Source of the DNA: RUG12395 sp034178705
GTDB taxonomy: Bacteria > Bacillota > Clostridia > Oscillospirales > CAG-272
Reading direction: 5' to 3'
NCBI GenBank assembly: GCA_034178705.1
Contig: JAXFQY010000101.1
Location: 1 to 5,894, forward strand
Length of the DNA: 5,894 bases
The position numbers and the translations under genes were made by a program. Within the stretch, counting starts at the first letter, position 1. Each line of letters opens with the position of its first letter. Shown piece by piece: positions 1-5,894 of the stretch. Below the pieces are notes generated by a model, which had not been told where the DNA came from, searched no databases, and worked only from the letters and a program-made list of their open reading frames with translations.

Positions 1-3000
1 AGCGGACGATTATATTCTTTTTATAAGTATTATCGACGGGTATCATAAGGATTATATTGAACGTCTCCTTCAAAGCTTCAAATTCTCGGAAGAGACATTA
101 CAATCCTTCGCCAACTGTTATTTTGAAGGCAAAAAAGAGGAAGTCGATCATCTTAAAAAAGATATGATGGTGAAGATCAGCAAGCATTTGACGGGCGGAG
201 AGGATGACGACGAGTTCAAGCAGTTATTCGGAAAAGAATTGTTTACAAAACTTTTACCGAAATTTCTAAAGGATGAAGAAGAGAAGCAGCTTGTTGAGAA
301 TTTTTCTGCCTTTACCACCTATTTTACTGGTTATTATCAAAACCGGAAGAACATGTATACCGGAGAAGGAAAAACCACAGAGATTGCCTATCGGATTATC
401 GTTCAGAATCTCCCGAAGTTTCTTGATAATATCAGAACATGGAAACGAATTCTATCTTTGATACCGATAGAAATAATCCAGGAAGTTGATTTGGAAATGA
501 GCGGTATCATTGGGTTAGAATCATCTGATATATTTATGCCGCAAAGCTTCAACAACTTTATTTCTCAAAGCGGAATTGACAAGTTCAACAATTATATCGG
601 TGGGTATACCTGTGAGGACGGTACAAAGGTTCAGGGATTGAATGAACGAATCAACCTTTATGTCCAAAGCAGCGGCAAACGATTACCAAAAATAAGACCG
701 CTTTTCAAACAGATTCTGAGTGACCGCGATAGTATATCGTTTATTCCCGAGAATTTCGAAAATGACCGTCAATTGTTGCAAACGGTTGGGAAGTACTGTC
801 AGTTGTCTCTGCCAAAAATTAAAAAGATTCATGAGATATTCAATGGTCTGAAAGACTATGACACATATCATATTTTTGTAGCTAACGGTGCTCCGGTTGC
901 AAGAGTTTCCAGTGCTGTTTATCATTCCTGGAATGTCATTAATCAGGCGTTGGAACGTTTCTATGAGACAGAGCATCCCTATCCAACTAACAGCAAGAGT
1001 GTCGCAAAGTATGAAGATGACAAGAAAAAGCATTTCAAAAACATAAAGAGCCTGTCTCTCGGGGAGATGGAAGATGCCGTGCGAAAAATGAACACGGAAA
1101 ATGCCGATATCCGACTGTGTTCGGAGCTATCCAATAAAGAGGACGAACTGTATAATTCTTTGATAAGCGCTTATGACGAATCCGTTTTTTTGCTGTCCGG
1201 TGCATATCCTGAAGACAAAAAACTTTCCAAGGACAATGCGGGCATCAAGATCATTAAGACACTCCTCGACAGTTTAAAAGAATACCAGCATTTTGCTGAG
1301 TTATTCCTCGGTGTTGGCGATGAAGCAGAAAAAGACAGTATTTTTTACGGTCTTTTCGAGGAAGCATATGAGTCAATTGTTGCTATCAACCGTTTATATG
1401 ATCAAGTGCGAAACTATTTGACAAAGAAGCCGTACTCGGACAAGAAAATAAAGCTGACTTTTAATCGCAGCGATTTTCTTGGAGGGTGGGCACAGCCCAG
1501 TGAATGGAAGGGACAAGAGGCTCATCTTTTTGAAAAGGAAGGAAAATATTATGTGTTTGTGACAGAAAGAACATTGAAGGAACATGAGTGGAGTGTTCCT
1601 CTAAACAGTACGGCTGATTTTGTTGCCGCACAGCATATCGAATACTATTTTCAAAAGCCGGATAACAAAAACACGCCCCGCCTGTTTATCCGATCCAAGG
1701 GAACCTCCTATGCGCCGGCTGTTGCTGCGTATCAGCTCCCGCTTGATGATGTAATTGAAGTGTATGATCAAGGATATTTCAAGACGGATTATCGCAAAAA
1801 GAACCCCGAATTGTATAAAAAGTCTCTGACACAGATCATTGATTACTTCAAACTCGGTTTTACTCGTCATGACTCATATAAGATGTTTGATTTTTCCTGG
1901 AAGCCGTCTGAGCAATATAATGACATAGCAGAATTTTACCGGGATACAATGATGTCATGCTATAAGATAAAAAAGACGCCTGTCAATTTTAACGGTTTAC
2001 TGGATATGGTAAACAGCAGTATGGGTTATCTTTTTGAAATATACAGCAAGGATTTTTCCGAGTTCAGTCACGGTATGCCCAATCTGCATACGCTGTATTT
2101 CAAAGCATTGTTCGATGAGAAAAATGTCGGATATATCCGTTTGCAGGGAGGCGCAGAAATCTTCTTCAGAAGGGCAAGTTTGAAGTTGTCCGAAACAACT
2201 GTGCATCCAAAGAATCAGCCTTTAAAAAATAAGAACCCTTTGAATCCGAAGCAAACAAGCACTTTTTCTTATGATCTGATTAAAGATGCGCGCTATGTAC
2301 GTAACCATTATGAGATCCATATGCCCATACAACTGAACTGTACCTCACCCGGTTCTGCTTATCTGAACTCGTATGTGCGCAAAGCGTTGAAATCTGCTTC
2401 GGAAAACTATGTGATCGGTATTGACCGTGGAGAACGTAATCTGCTTTATTATTGTGTTGTGGACTCCAAAGGACACCTGGTGGAACAAGACTCGCTCAAT
2501 GTGATAGAGAACAATGCCAACGGAGTATCCATTCGCACGGATTATCATGCACTGCTTGACCGGAAAGAAAAAGAACGCTTGGAGGCTCGCCGTGAGTGGA
2601 CTGCCATTGAAGGAATTAAGGATGTCAAGGAGGGCTATCTTAGCCAGGCAATTCACAGAATTTGTCAGCTGATTGTAAAATATCATGCCATTGTGGTGCT
2701 TGAAAATCTGAACAGCGGTTTCAAAAACGCCCGATCGGCAGTGGAAAAGTCTGTCTATCAGAAGTTTGAAAAAATGCTTTGCGATAAGCTGAGCTATATG
2801 GCTGACAAAAAGATTCCCCCGCTGATTCCGGGAGGTATTTTGAATGCCTATCAGCTGGCAATGCCGACAACTTCCTATAATGATATGCAAGGGCAGAATG
2901 GTATTCTGTTTTATGTTCCGGCGTGGATGACCAGCAAAATCGATCCGACTACCGGGTTTGTCAATCTTCTCTATCCAAAATACGAAAGTATAGAAAAAGC

Positions 3001-3601
3001 GAAAGAATTCTTTGCCTGTTTCGACAACATCGAATACCGTCCGGAGACAAATCAATTTGAGTTTGATACCGATTACGCTAAATTTCGGGGAACCGAGGCG
3101 GATCACCGTAAGCATTGGGTGATATGTACGAACGGGGAACGTATCAGGACGCAACGCCGCGAGGATCGGAATGGACAGTGGTTTTCGGATACCGTTATAC
3201 TGACGGATCAGTATATAAAACTTTTTGATGCCTATGGCATTGACTACCGTTCTGAAGACACGGATCTGCAAGCAGCTATTCTTCGCCGGACTGAAAAAGC
3301 ATTTTTTGTTCAATTAATAAAACTGTTTTCCCTGACTTTGCAAATGAGGAACAGTATTACCGGAACCGATGTCGACTATCTGATTTCTCCCGTCCGGAAT
3401 GCGAGCGGAAAGTTTTTTGACAGCCGTGAGAAAGCAGACGGTCTTCCTTTTGATGCGGATGCTAACGGCGCTTACAATATCGCGCGGAAGGGGCTTTGGA
3501 TTATCGAGAAACTGAAAAAATACGATGACGAAGAGATAGACAAGGTCAAAACCTCAATAAGCAATGCGCAGTGGCTGGAATACGCTCAAACAAATAGCTG
3601 A
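1..3601 (+). CDS. cas12a: Cas12a (Cpf1), type V-A CRISPR effector nuclease, 5' partial
   Basis: RNA-guided DNA endonuclease that also processes its own pre-crRNA. The frame is open from base 2 and matches Cas12a upstream of the first ATG (164), so that ATG is internal. About 1199 residues are visible (numbered here from base 2); alignment from memory with FnCas12a puts about 40-45 residues (WED-I and the start of REC1) before the window. Approximate layout: REC1/REC2 to 477, WED-II 478-550, PI 551-640, WED-III 640-784, RuvC-I 784-848, bridge helix to about 866, RuvC-II to 975, Nuc to 1152, RuvC-III to the end. RuvC motifs seen are GIDRGERN (Asp808, base 2423), VLENLN (Glu901, base 2702) and DADANGAY (Asp1153, base 3458). 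Nuc has LQMRNS (Arg1116); the bridge-helix region has Trp866. His735, Lys744 and Lys761 align without gaps with FnCas12a processing residues H843, K852 and K869. It should be catalytically complete. The PAM-reading positions are unusual (see findings). The stop overlaps the cas4 start by one base. Confidence 0.98.
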   Translation, partial: ADDYILFISIIDGYHKDYIERLLQSFKFSEETLQSFANCYFEGKKEEVDHLKKDMMVKISKHLTGGEDDDEFKQLFGKELFTKLLPKFLKDEEEKQLVENFSAFTTYFTGYYQNRKNMYTGEGKTTEIAYRIIVQNLPKFLDNIRTWKRILSLIPIEIIQEVDLEMSGIIGLESSDIFMPQSFNNFISQSGIDKFNNYIGGYTCEDGTKVQGLNERINLYVQSSGKRLPKIRPLFKQILSDRDSISFIPENFENDRQLLQTVGKYCQLSLPKIKKIHEIFNGLKDYDTYHIFVANGAPVARVSSAVYHSWNVINQALERFYETEHPYPTNSKSVAKYEDDKKKHFKNIKSLSLGEMEDAVRKMNTENADIRLCSELSNKEDELYNSLISAYDESVFLLSGAYPEDKKLSKDNAGIKIIKTLLDSLKEYQHFAELFLGVGDEAEKDSIFYGLFEEAYESIVAINRLYDQVRNYLTKKPYSDKKIKLTFNRSDFLGGWAQPSEWKGQEAHLFEKEGKYYVFVTERTLKEHEWSVPLNSTADFVAAQHIEYYFQKPDNKNTPRLFIRSKGTSYAPAVAAYQLPLDDVIEVYDQGYFKTDYRKKNPELYKKSLTQIIDYFKLGFTRHDSYKMFDFSWKPSEQYNDIAEFYRDTMMSCYKIKKTPVNFNGLLDMVNSSMGYLFEIYSKDFSEFSHGMPNLHTLYFKALFDEKNVGYIRLQGGAEIFFRRASLKLSETTVHPKNQPLKNKNPLNPKQTSTFSYDLIKDARYVRNHYEIHMPIQLNCTSPGSAYLNSYVRKALKSASENYVIGIDRGERNLLYYCVVDSKGHLVEQDSLNVIENNANGVSIRTDYHALLDRKEKERLEARREWTAIEGIKDVKEGYLSQAIHRICQLIVKYHAIVVLENLNSGFKNARSAVEKSVYQKFEKMLCDKLSYMADKKIPPLIPGGILNAYQLAMPTTSYNDMQGQNGILFYVPAWMTSKIDPTTGFVNLLYPKYESIEKAKEFFACFDNIEYRPETNQFEFDTDYAKFRGTEADHRKHWVICTNGERIRTQRREDRNGQWFSDTVILTDQYIKLFDAYGIDYRSEDTDLQAAILRRTEKAFFVQLIKLFSLTLQMRNSITGTDVDYLISPVRNASGKFFDSREKADGLPFDADANGAYNIARKGLWIIEKLKKYDDEEIDKVKTSISNAQWLEYAQTNS

Positions 3602-4167
3602 TGGAAGATTCATTTCCGGTATCATTTCTGAATGACTTCGTTTTTTGCCCCGCATCCATCTACTTTCATATGGTAGATGCGGATACGGAAAAAATATCAT
3701 ACGAGTCATATGAACAACTGCAGGGTTCCGCAATTCATAAGTGTATTGATCGTGCCGAATACAGCAATAATGCTAACATTCTGCAAGGCGTACCTGTCTA
3801 TTGCGCGCAATATAATCTGTCAGGGAAAATTGACCTGTTTGATACGGTAACGGGGGTTCTGACAGAGAGAAAGCGAAAAATCACGTGCCTTTATGATGGG
3901 CAGGTATTTCAGCTATTTGCTTATTGCTTCGCTTTAAGAGAAATGGGATATGCGGTAAAAGGCTTGCGGATTCACAGTATGCTTGACAATAAACGCTATC
4001 CCGTTCCTTTACCTGAGAATAACGCCGGAATGATGGAACGATTTGAAAAGACTGTCAGGGATATTCAGACATATGACCTTGCTTCCTTTGTTCAAAGCAA
4101 CTGTAAAAAATGCGCCGGTTGTGTGTATGAACCGTTGTGCATGTATTCGGTCAAGGAGGTATTATGA
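3601..4167 (+). CDS. cas4: Cas4, RecB-like iron-sulfur nuclease of the adaptation module
   Basis: A 188-residue protein of usual Cas4 length. In the family, Cas4 joins Cas1-Cas2, recognises the PAM end of prespacers and trims them so that spacers enter in the right orientation. The RecB-type nuclease residues are visible: His46, Asp78 in GKIDLFD, Glu89 and Lys91 in TERKRK, and a QLFAY element (Gln104, Tyr108). The Fe-S ligands are Cys16 (FVFCPAS) and a C-terminal cluster with Cys168, Cys171, Cys174 and Cys180. The usual CxxCx5C spacing is met by 171/174/180, so Cys168 is an extra. The start codon shares its A with the cas12a stop (TGATG). No Shine-Dalgarno sequence is visible upstream, so translation probably depends on re-initiation after Cas12a. 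The 3' end overlaps cas1 by four bases (ATGA). Confidence 0.95.
   Translation: MEDSFPVSFLNDFVFCPASIYFHMVDADTEKISYESYEQLQGSAIHKCIDRAEYSNNANILQGVPVYCAQYNLSGKIDLFDTVTGVLTERKRKITCLYDGQVFQLFAYCFALREMGYAVKGLRIHSMLDNKRYPVPLPENNAGMMERFEKTVRDIQTYDLASFVQSNCKKCAGCVYEPLCMYSVKEVL
4153..4160 (+). promoter_or_regulatory. Ribosome binding site of cas1
   Basis: AAGGAGGT lies inside the end of cas4, 3-4 bases before ATG 4164. It decides the cas1 start: the in-frame ATG at 4137 has no such site and would add nine residues (MHVFGQGGI) that do not resemble a Cas1 N-terminus. The spacing is somewhat short but the core is perfect. Confidence 0.8.
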
Positions 4168-5153
4168 TTACCGCACCGGACTTTGAAAAGAAACAGATTG
4201 TTTTCGTCTTTGCCAATGAAGGCGAGAAGATGGGTCTTTCTAATGGAAATCTGATTGTCAAGGATGCAGAAGGGAACGTTAAGATTCAAGTCAGCTGCTT
4301 CCGCTTGTTTCTGGTGTATGTGATTGGACATCTAAGTCTAACAACTCCGCTTCTTCAAAAATCAAAAAAATACGGGTTCTCTTTTGCTTTGTTTACGACC
4401 GGGTTTCGGTATTATGCGATGGTGGGCAGCGCGAGGGACGGAAACACACTTCTCAAGAAAAAGCAATATCAGTATATCGGGTTGGATATTGCCAAACATA
4501 TTACCCGGAATAAAATTGCCATGCAATACTCCAATCTCTCAGAGCAGAGAATGAAATCGGATGCTGTTAAAGAGGCAATGGGGATGCTCAGGCAGTACTA
4601 TGCCGAAGTTCAAGCCGCGGAAAGCCGTAATGCAATCATGGCATATGAGGGGCTGGCATCAAAAATCTATTTTAAGAATTATTTCAATAATTTCCTATGG
4701 ATGGGACGTCAGCCGCGTGTTAAAAGAGATTGGGCAAATAGCGCACTGGACATTGGCTATACCGTCTTATTTGCATTTATCGAAGCTTTGCTTGCTGCAT
4801 ACGGCTTTGATACTTATGTTGGTGTTTTGCATACACAGTTTTATCTTCGCAAATCCCTGGTTTGCGATATTGTGGAGCCTTTCCGTCCGCTCATTGACAA
4901 AACTATTAAGAAGTGTTATAATTTGAAAGAAATCAGAGAGAGTGATTTTACGGTTGTCAATCATCAGTATCAATTGCAATGGAAGTATTCACCCAAGTAT
5001 ATCAAGTTATTTATGAACGCGATTTTAGAGGAGAAGACTACGATATTCCTGTATATACAGCAGTATTATCGTTGTTTTATGAAGCAGGCGGATCTATCGG
5101 AGTATCCTGTTTTTTGCAAAGGAGAATTGATCCATGGTGTTGATCAGTTATGA
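4164..5153 (+). CDS. cas1: Cas1, CRISPR integrase (type V-A family)
   Basis: A 329-residue metal-dependent integrase that, as a complex with Cas2, inserts new spacers at the leader end of the array. The start at ATG 4164 gives MITAPDFEKKQIVFVF, which fits the characteristic type V-A Cas1 N-terminus. An N-terminal beta-rich domain (about 1-85) precedes the helical catalytic domain. Active-site residues are Glu162 (MAYEGLAS), His223 (VLHTQFYLRKS) and Asp235 with Glu238 (CDIVEPFRP), so the enzyme looks intact. It overlaps cas4 by four bases and cas2 by 20, which fits co-translation of the adaptation proteins. The order cas4-cas1-cas2 directly before the array is the standard type V-A layout. I see no frameshift or missing motif. 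Confidence 0.96.
   Translation: MITAPDFEKKQIVFVFANEGEKMGLSNGNLIVKDAEGNVKIQVSCFRLFLVYVIGHLSLTTPLLQKSKKYGFSFALFTTGFRYYAMVGSARDGNTLLKKKQYQYIGLDIAKHITRNKIAMQYSNLSEQRMKSDAVKEAMGMLRQYYAEVQAAESRNAIMAYEGLASKIYFKNYFNNFLWMGRQPRVKRDWANSALDIGYTVLFAFIEALLAAYGFDTYVGVLHTQFYLRKSLVCDIVEPFRPLIDKTIKKCYNLKEIRESDFTVVNHQYQLQWKYSPKYIKLFMNAILEEKTTIFLYIQQYYRCFMKQADLSEYPVFCKGELIHGVDQL
5118..5124 (+). promoter_or_regulatory. Ribosome binding site of cas2
   Basis: AAAGGAG sits within the 3' end of cas1, nine bases before ATG 5134. It supports this start even though it makes cas2 overlap cas1 by 20 bases. Confidence 0.75.
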
Positions 5154-5409
5154 TATTGCTGATGATAAAAAACGCACAAAGTTCAATAAGTATATCCGGA
5201 AATTCGGTACGCGACTTCAGTATTCCGTATACGAAATTGAGAACAGCGATCGGATTCTCCAAAACATTCTTGCGGACTTGAATAACAAATTCATTAAATC
5301 TTTTGATGAAACAGACAGTGTTTGTATTTTTAAATTGAGCAATTCCTGTGAAGTGATAAAATATGGTTATGCAAAGCACGAAGATACGGATTTATTGATT
5401 GTCGAATAA
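5134..5409 (+). CDS. cas2: Cas2, CRISPR adaptation protein
   Basis: A 91-residue ferredoxin-fold protein of normal Cas2 length. A Cas2 dimer bridges two Cas1 dimers and holds the prespacer during integration. The N-terminal strand MVLISYDIADDKKRTKF carries the conserved Asp7 typical of the family, followed by the helix and the RLQYSVYEI strand, where Cas2 proteins usually have a Q-x-SV(Y/F) motif. The start is chosen by the AAAGGAG nine bases upstream and by Asp7 falling at the usual position. It is the last cas gene; the leader and array follow about 128 bases after its stop. Confidence 0.95.
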   Translation: MVLISYDIADDKKRTKFNKYIRKFGTRLQYSVYEIENSDRILQNILADLNNKFIKSFDETDSVCIFKLSNSCEVIKYGYAKHEDTDLLIVE

Positions 5410-5433
5410 TCTGCAAACCTCGGTTTTAACATT

Positions 5434-5463
5434 CATTTTTGCTAGTAAGGGGGCGGCAAAATG
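5434..5463 (+). repeat. Bulged inverted repeat early in the leader
   Basis: CATTTTTGC (5434-5442) and GCAAAATG (5456-5463) pair apart from one bulged T, around a 13-base loop containing GGGGGCGG; a T-rich run follows. It could be a weak transcription terminator or attenuator after cas2, or simply chance: the stem is mostly A-T, so a strong terminator is unlikely. Confidence 0.3.
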
Positions 5464-5507
5464 TTTATTTTCTCTTTAATTTTGTGTAAAGCATTCAAAA
5501 AAACGCA

Positions 5508-5517
5508 ACAAATTTGT
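5508..5517. repeat. Perfect palindrome ACAAATTTGT in the leader
   Basis: A perfect 10-base palindrome ending four bases before the TATAAT box, placed where a DNA-binding protein could affect array transcription or spacer integration. It is AT-rich and could arise by chance; no binding protein can be named from this window. Confidence 0.35.
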
Positions 5518-5521
5518 GCAT

Positions 5522-5527
5522 TATAAT
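5522..5527 (+). promoter_or_regulatory. -10 box of the CRISPR array promoter
   Basis: A perfect TATAAT whose expected start point (about 5534) falls two or three bases before the first repeat, a sensible place for pre-crRNA transcription. No good -35 hexamer is seen 16-18 bases upstream (A-rich there), and there is no TGn extension. The box is flanked by TGCAT (5517-5521) and ATGCA (5529-5533), a short inverted repeat. Confidence 0.55.
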
Positions 5528-5531
5528 CATG

Positions 5532-5550
5532 CAGGGGTTTAAGCCCCCTG
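5532..5550 (+). repeat. Inverted repeat across the leader-repeat junction
   Basis: CAGGGG (5532-5537) pairs perfectly with CCCCTG (5545-5550) around a seven-base loop. Its left arm is leader plus the first base of the repeat; its right arm is inside the repeat. The second repeat lacks the left arm because the spacer ends in GCTA, so the hairpin marks only the leader-proximal repeat. Confidence 0.5.
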
Positions 5551-5553
5551 TTT

Positions 5554-5598
5554 AATTTCTACTGTTGTAGATGTATGGAATCGTGCTTATAATTGCTA
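5554..5598 (+). ncRNA. Predicted mature crRNA (handle plus spacer)
   Basis: By analogy with other Cas12a systems, cutting upstream of the hairpin leaves a 19-base handle (5554-5572) followed by the guide. Cas12a here keeps the processing residues needed. Mature guides are usually trimmed to about 23-25 bases, so the true 3' end may be a few bases earlier. By eye I found no match to this spacer elsewhere in the window; its target is unknown. Confidence 0.7.
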
Positions 5599-5634
5599 GT
5601 TTAAGCCCCCTGTTTAATTTCTAAAGAAGAAATA
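5599..5634 (+). repeat. Degenerate terminal CRISPR repeat with a replaced hairpin
   Basis: The first 24 bases match repeat 1 exactly; the last 12 have eight changes, seven of them to A. The canonical UCUAC/GUAGA stem is gone, but ATTTCT (5617-5622) now pairs perfectly with AGAAAT (5628-5633) around AAAGA, so a different and weaker hairpin remains possible. It closes the array. Confidence 0.85.
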
Positions 5635-5663
5635 TTCCGAATCAATTTTATGGTCAGAGGGCG

Positions 5664-5799
5664 CGAAAAGAGTTGCATTTTCTGTCCTTCGTTTCTCTGT
5701 TTGGAAGTTTTCTTGCTGCATTTGTCTCAGATGCGCTTTCTTCACCCCATTTTCAAACGACAGCAAGAAAGGCGACCGTACAGAAGCCTCACTTTTTCG
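5664..5799. repeat. Nested inverted repeats downstream of the array
   Basis: Four pairs nest in the right order: CGAAAA (5664-5669) with TTTTCG (5794-5799), TTCTGT (5680-5685) with ACAGAA (5780-5785), a perfect 10-base TTTCTTGCTG (5709-5718) with CAGCAAGAAA (5761-5770), and TTTG (5721-5724) with CAAA (5754-5757). They could fold into one long imperfect hairpin. This might be a structured RNA, a small non-autonomous mobile or palindromic element, or part of the next gene's control region. The region 5635-5850 otherwise shows no supported gene. Confidence 0.4.
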
Positions 5800-5850
5800 T
5801 TCTTTTGCACGCTGTTCTGCCCACAAACGCAAATTTTCTTCAAAAAACTA

Positions 5851-5879
5851 TTGCTAAGCGCGACAAAGTGTGTTACAAT
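5851..5879 (+). promoter_or_regulatory. Promoter directed out of the window
   Basis: TTGCTA (5851-5856), a 17-base spacer, then TACAAT (5874-5879) preceded by TG at -15/-14 (TGTTACAAT): a sigma-70-type promoter with an extended -10. Transcription would begin near 5886 and run rightwards into a gene beyond the window. It is separate from the CRISPR operon and suggests the locus ends before here. Confidence 0.65.
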
Positions 5880-5894
5880 ACCGTCATCAAAAAT

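Larger units (their letters stand above)
5410..5536 (+). promoter_or_regulatory. CRISPR leader
   Basis: A non-coding, AT-rich stretch of 127 bases between the cas2 stop and the first repeat. In type V-A systems this region holds the array promoter and the signals that direct Cas1-Cas2 to the first repeat. It contains a bulged inverted repeat (5434-5463), a perfect 10-base palindrome (5508-5517), a TATAAT box (5522-5527) and a CAGGG element touching the repeat. No reading frame of note is present. Confidence 0.75.
5537..5634 (+). CRISPR. Minimal type V-A CRISPR array: two repeats, one spacer
   Basis: Repeat 1 (5537-5572) is 36 bases, beginning GTTTAAGCCCCC and ending in the Cas12a-type crRNA handle AATTTCTACTGTTGTAGAT. 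In the handle, TCTAC (5558-5562) pairs with GTAGA (5567-5571) around TGTT. The spacer (5573-5598) is 26 bases, usual for type V-A. Repeat 2 (5599-5634) is identical for its first 24 bases and then diverges (4 of the last 12 bases match), losing the canonical hairpin. Degenerate terminal repeats are common at the leader-distal end, which agrees with the leader lying next to cas2. The array can encode only one standard crRNA. Confidence 0.96.

Noticed and set aside
2345..3313. A 322-codon open frame on the minus strand
   Set aside because: It lies wholly antisense to the conserved RuvC and Nuc region of cas12a, has no recognisable domain, and is a shadow of its codon pattern.
164..3601. Cas12a beginning at the ATG at 164
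   Set aside because: The frame is open back to base 2 and the upstream residues (IIDGYHKDYIERLL) match the Cas12a REC1 start, so the true start lies outside the window.
4137..4163. A longer Cas1 starting at ATG 4137
   Set aside because: The perfect AAGGAGG just before 4164 and the family-like N-terminus MITAPDF favour the shorter protein.
4561..4926. A 121-codon plus-strand frame inside cas1
   Set aside because: It is an out-of-frame shadow of the Cas1 catalytic domain, with no ribosome binding site and no family resemblance.
5410..5634. A tracrRNA near the array
   Set aside because: No antirepeat was found by eye, and Cas12a systems do not use one.
5614..5832. A 72-codon minus-strand open frame behind the array
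   Set aside because: It starts with TTG, has only a weak ribosome binding site, ends inside the terminal CRISPR repeat, and its length can be explained by the nested inverted repeats. No known protein family is recognised.

Overview
This window is nearly all of a type V-A (Cas12a/Cpf1) CRISPR-Cas locus. All genes lie on the + strand, in the order cas12a (5' end cut off by the window edge), cas4, cas1, cas2, leader, then a minimal CRISPR array with one spacer. A roughly 260-base tail follows the array and ends in a promoter pointing out of the window. The bacterial-style signals (AAGGAGG ribosome binding site, TATAAT and extended -10 boxes), the moderately AT-rich composition by eye, and the resemblance of Cas12a and Cas1 to known type V-A proteins suggest an anaerobic Firmicute, perhaps a gut or rumen Clostridium relative. 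That taxonomic call is inference only; type V-A loci move horizontally.

Positions 1-3601 encode the effector nuclease. The frame is open from base 2, so the protein is cut by the window and does not start at the first in-frame ATG (164). About 1199 residues are visible, and by comparison with FnCas12a about 40-45 N-terminal residues are missing. The RuvC catalytic triad, the Nuc-domain arginine, the bridge-helix tryptophan and all three pre-crRNA processing residues are present. The PAM-contacting residues, however, differ from the canonical TTTV-reading set.

Positions 3601-5409 encode the adaptation module. Cas4, Cas1 and Cas2 are intact, carry their active-site residues, and each gene overlaps the one before it (1, 4 and 20 bases), so the four cas genes look like one translationally coupled operon. 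Cas4-Cas1-Cas2 would select, trim and integrate spacers. Cas12a would process its own crRNA and cut DNA targets.

Positions 5410-5536 are the leader, with a TATAAT box about 10 bases before the first repeat and a palindrome just upstream. The array (5537-5634) has one perfect 36-base repeat, one 26-base spacer and one terminal repeat whose 3' third, the Cas12a crRNA hairpin, has been replaced. It can therefore make only one standard crRNA.

Positions 5635-5894 hold no convincing gene. They contain a set of nested inverted repeats (5664-5799) and a good extended -10 promoter (5851-5879) that probably drives the next, unseen gene. The system itself is a known class. The points worth a second look are the altered PAM-interacting residues, the single-spacer array with its remodelled terminal repeat, the leader-repeat junction hairpin, and the structured tail.
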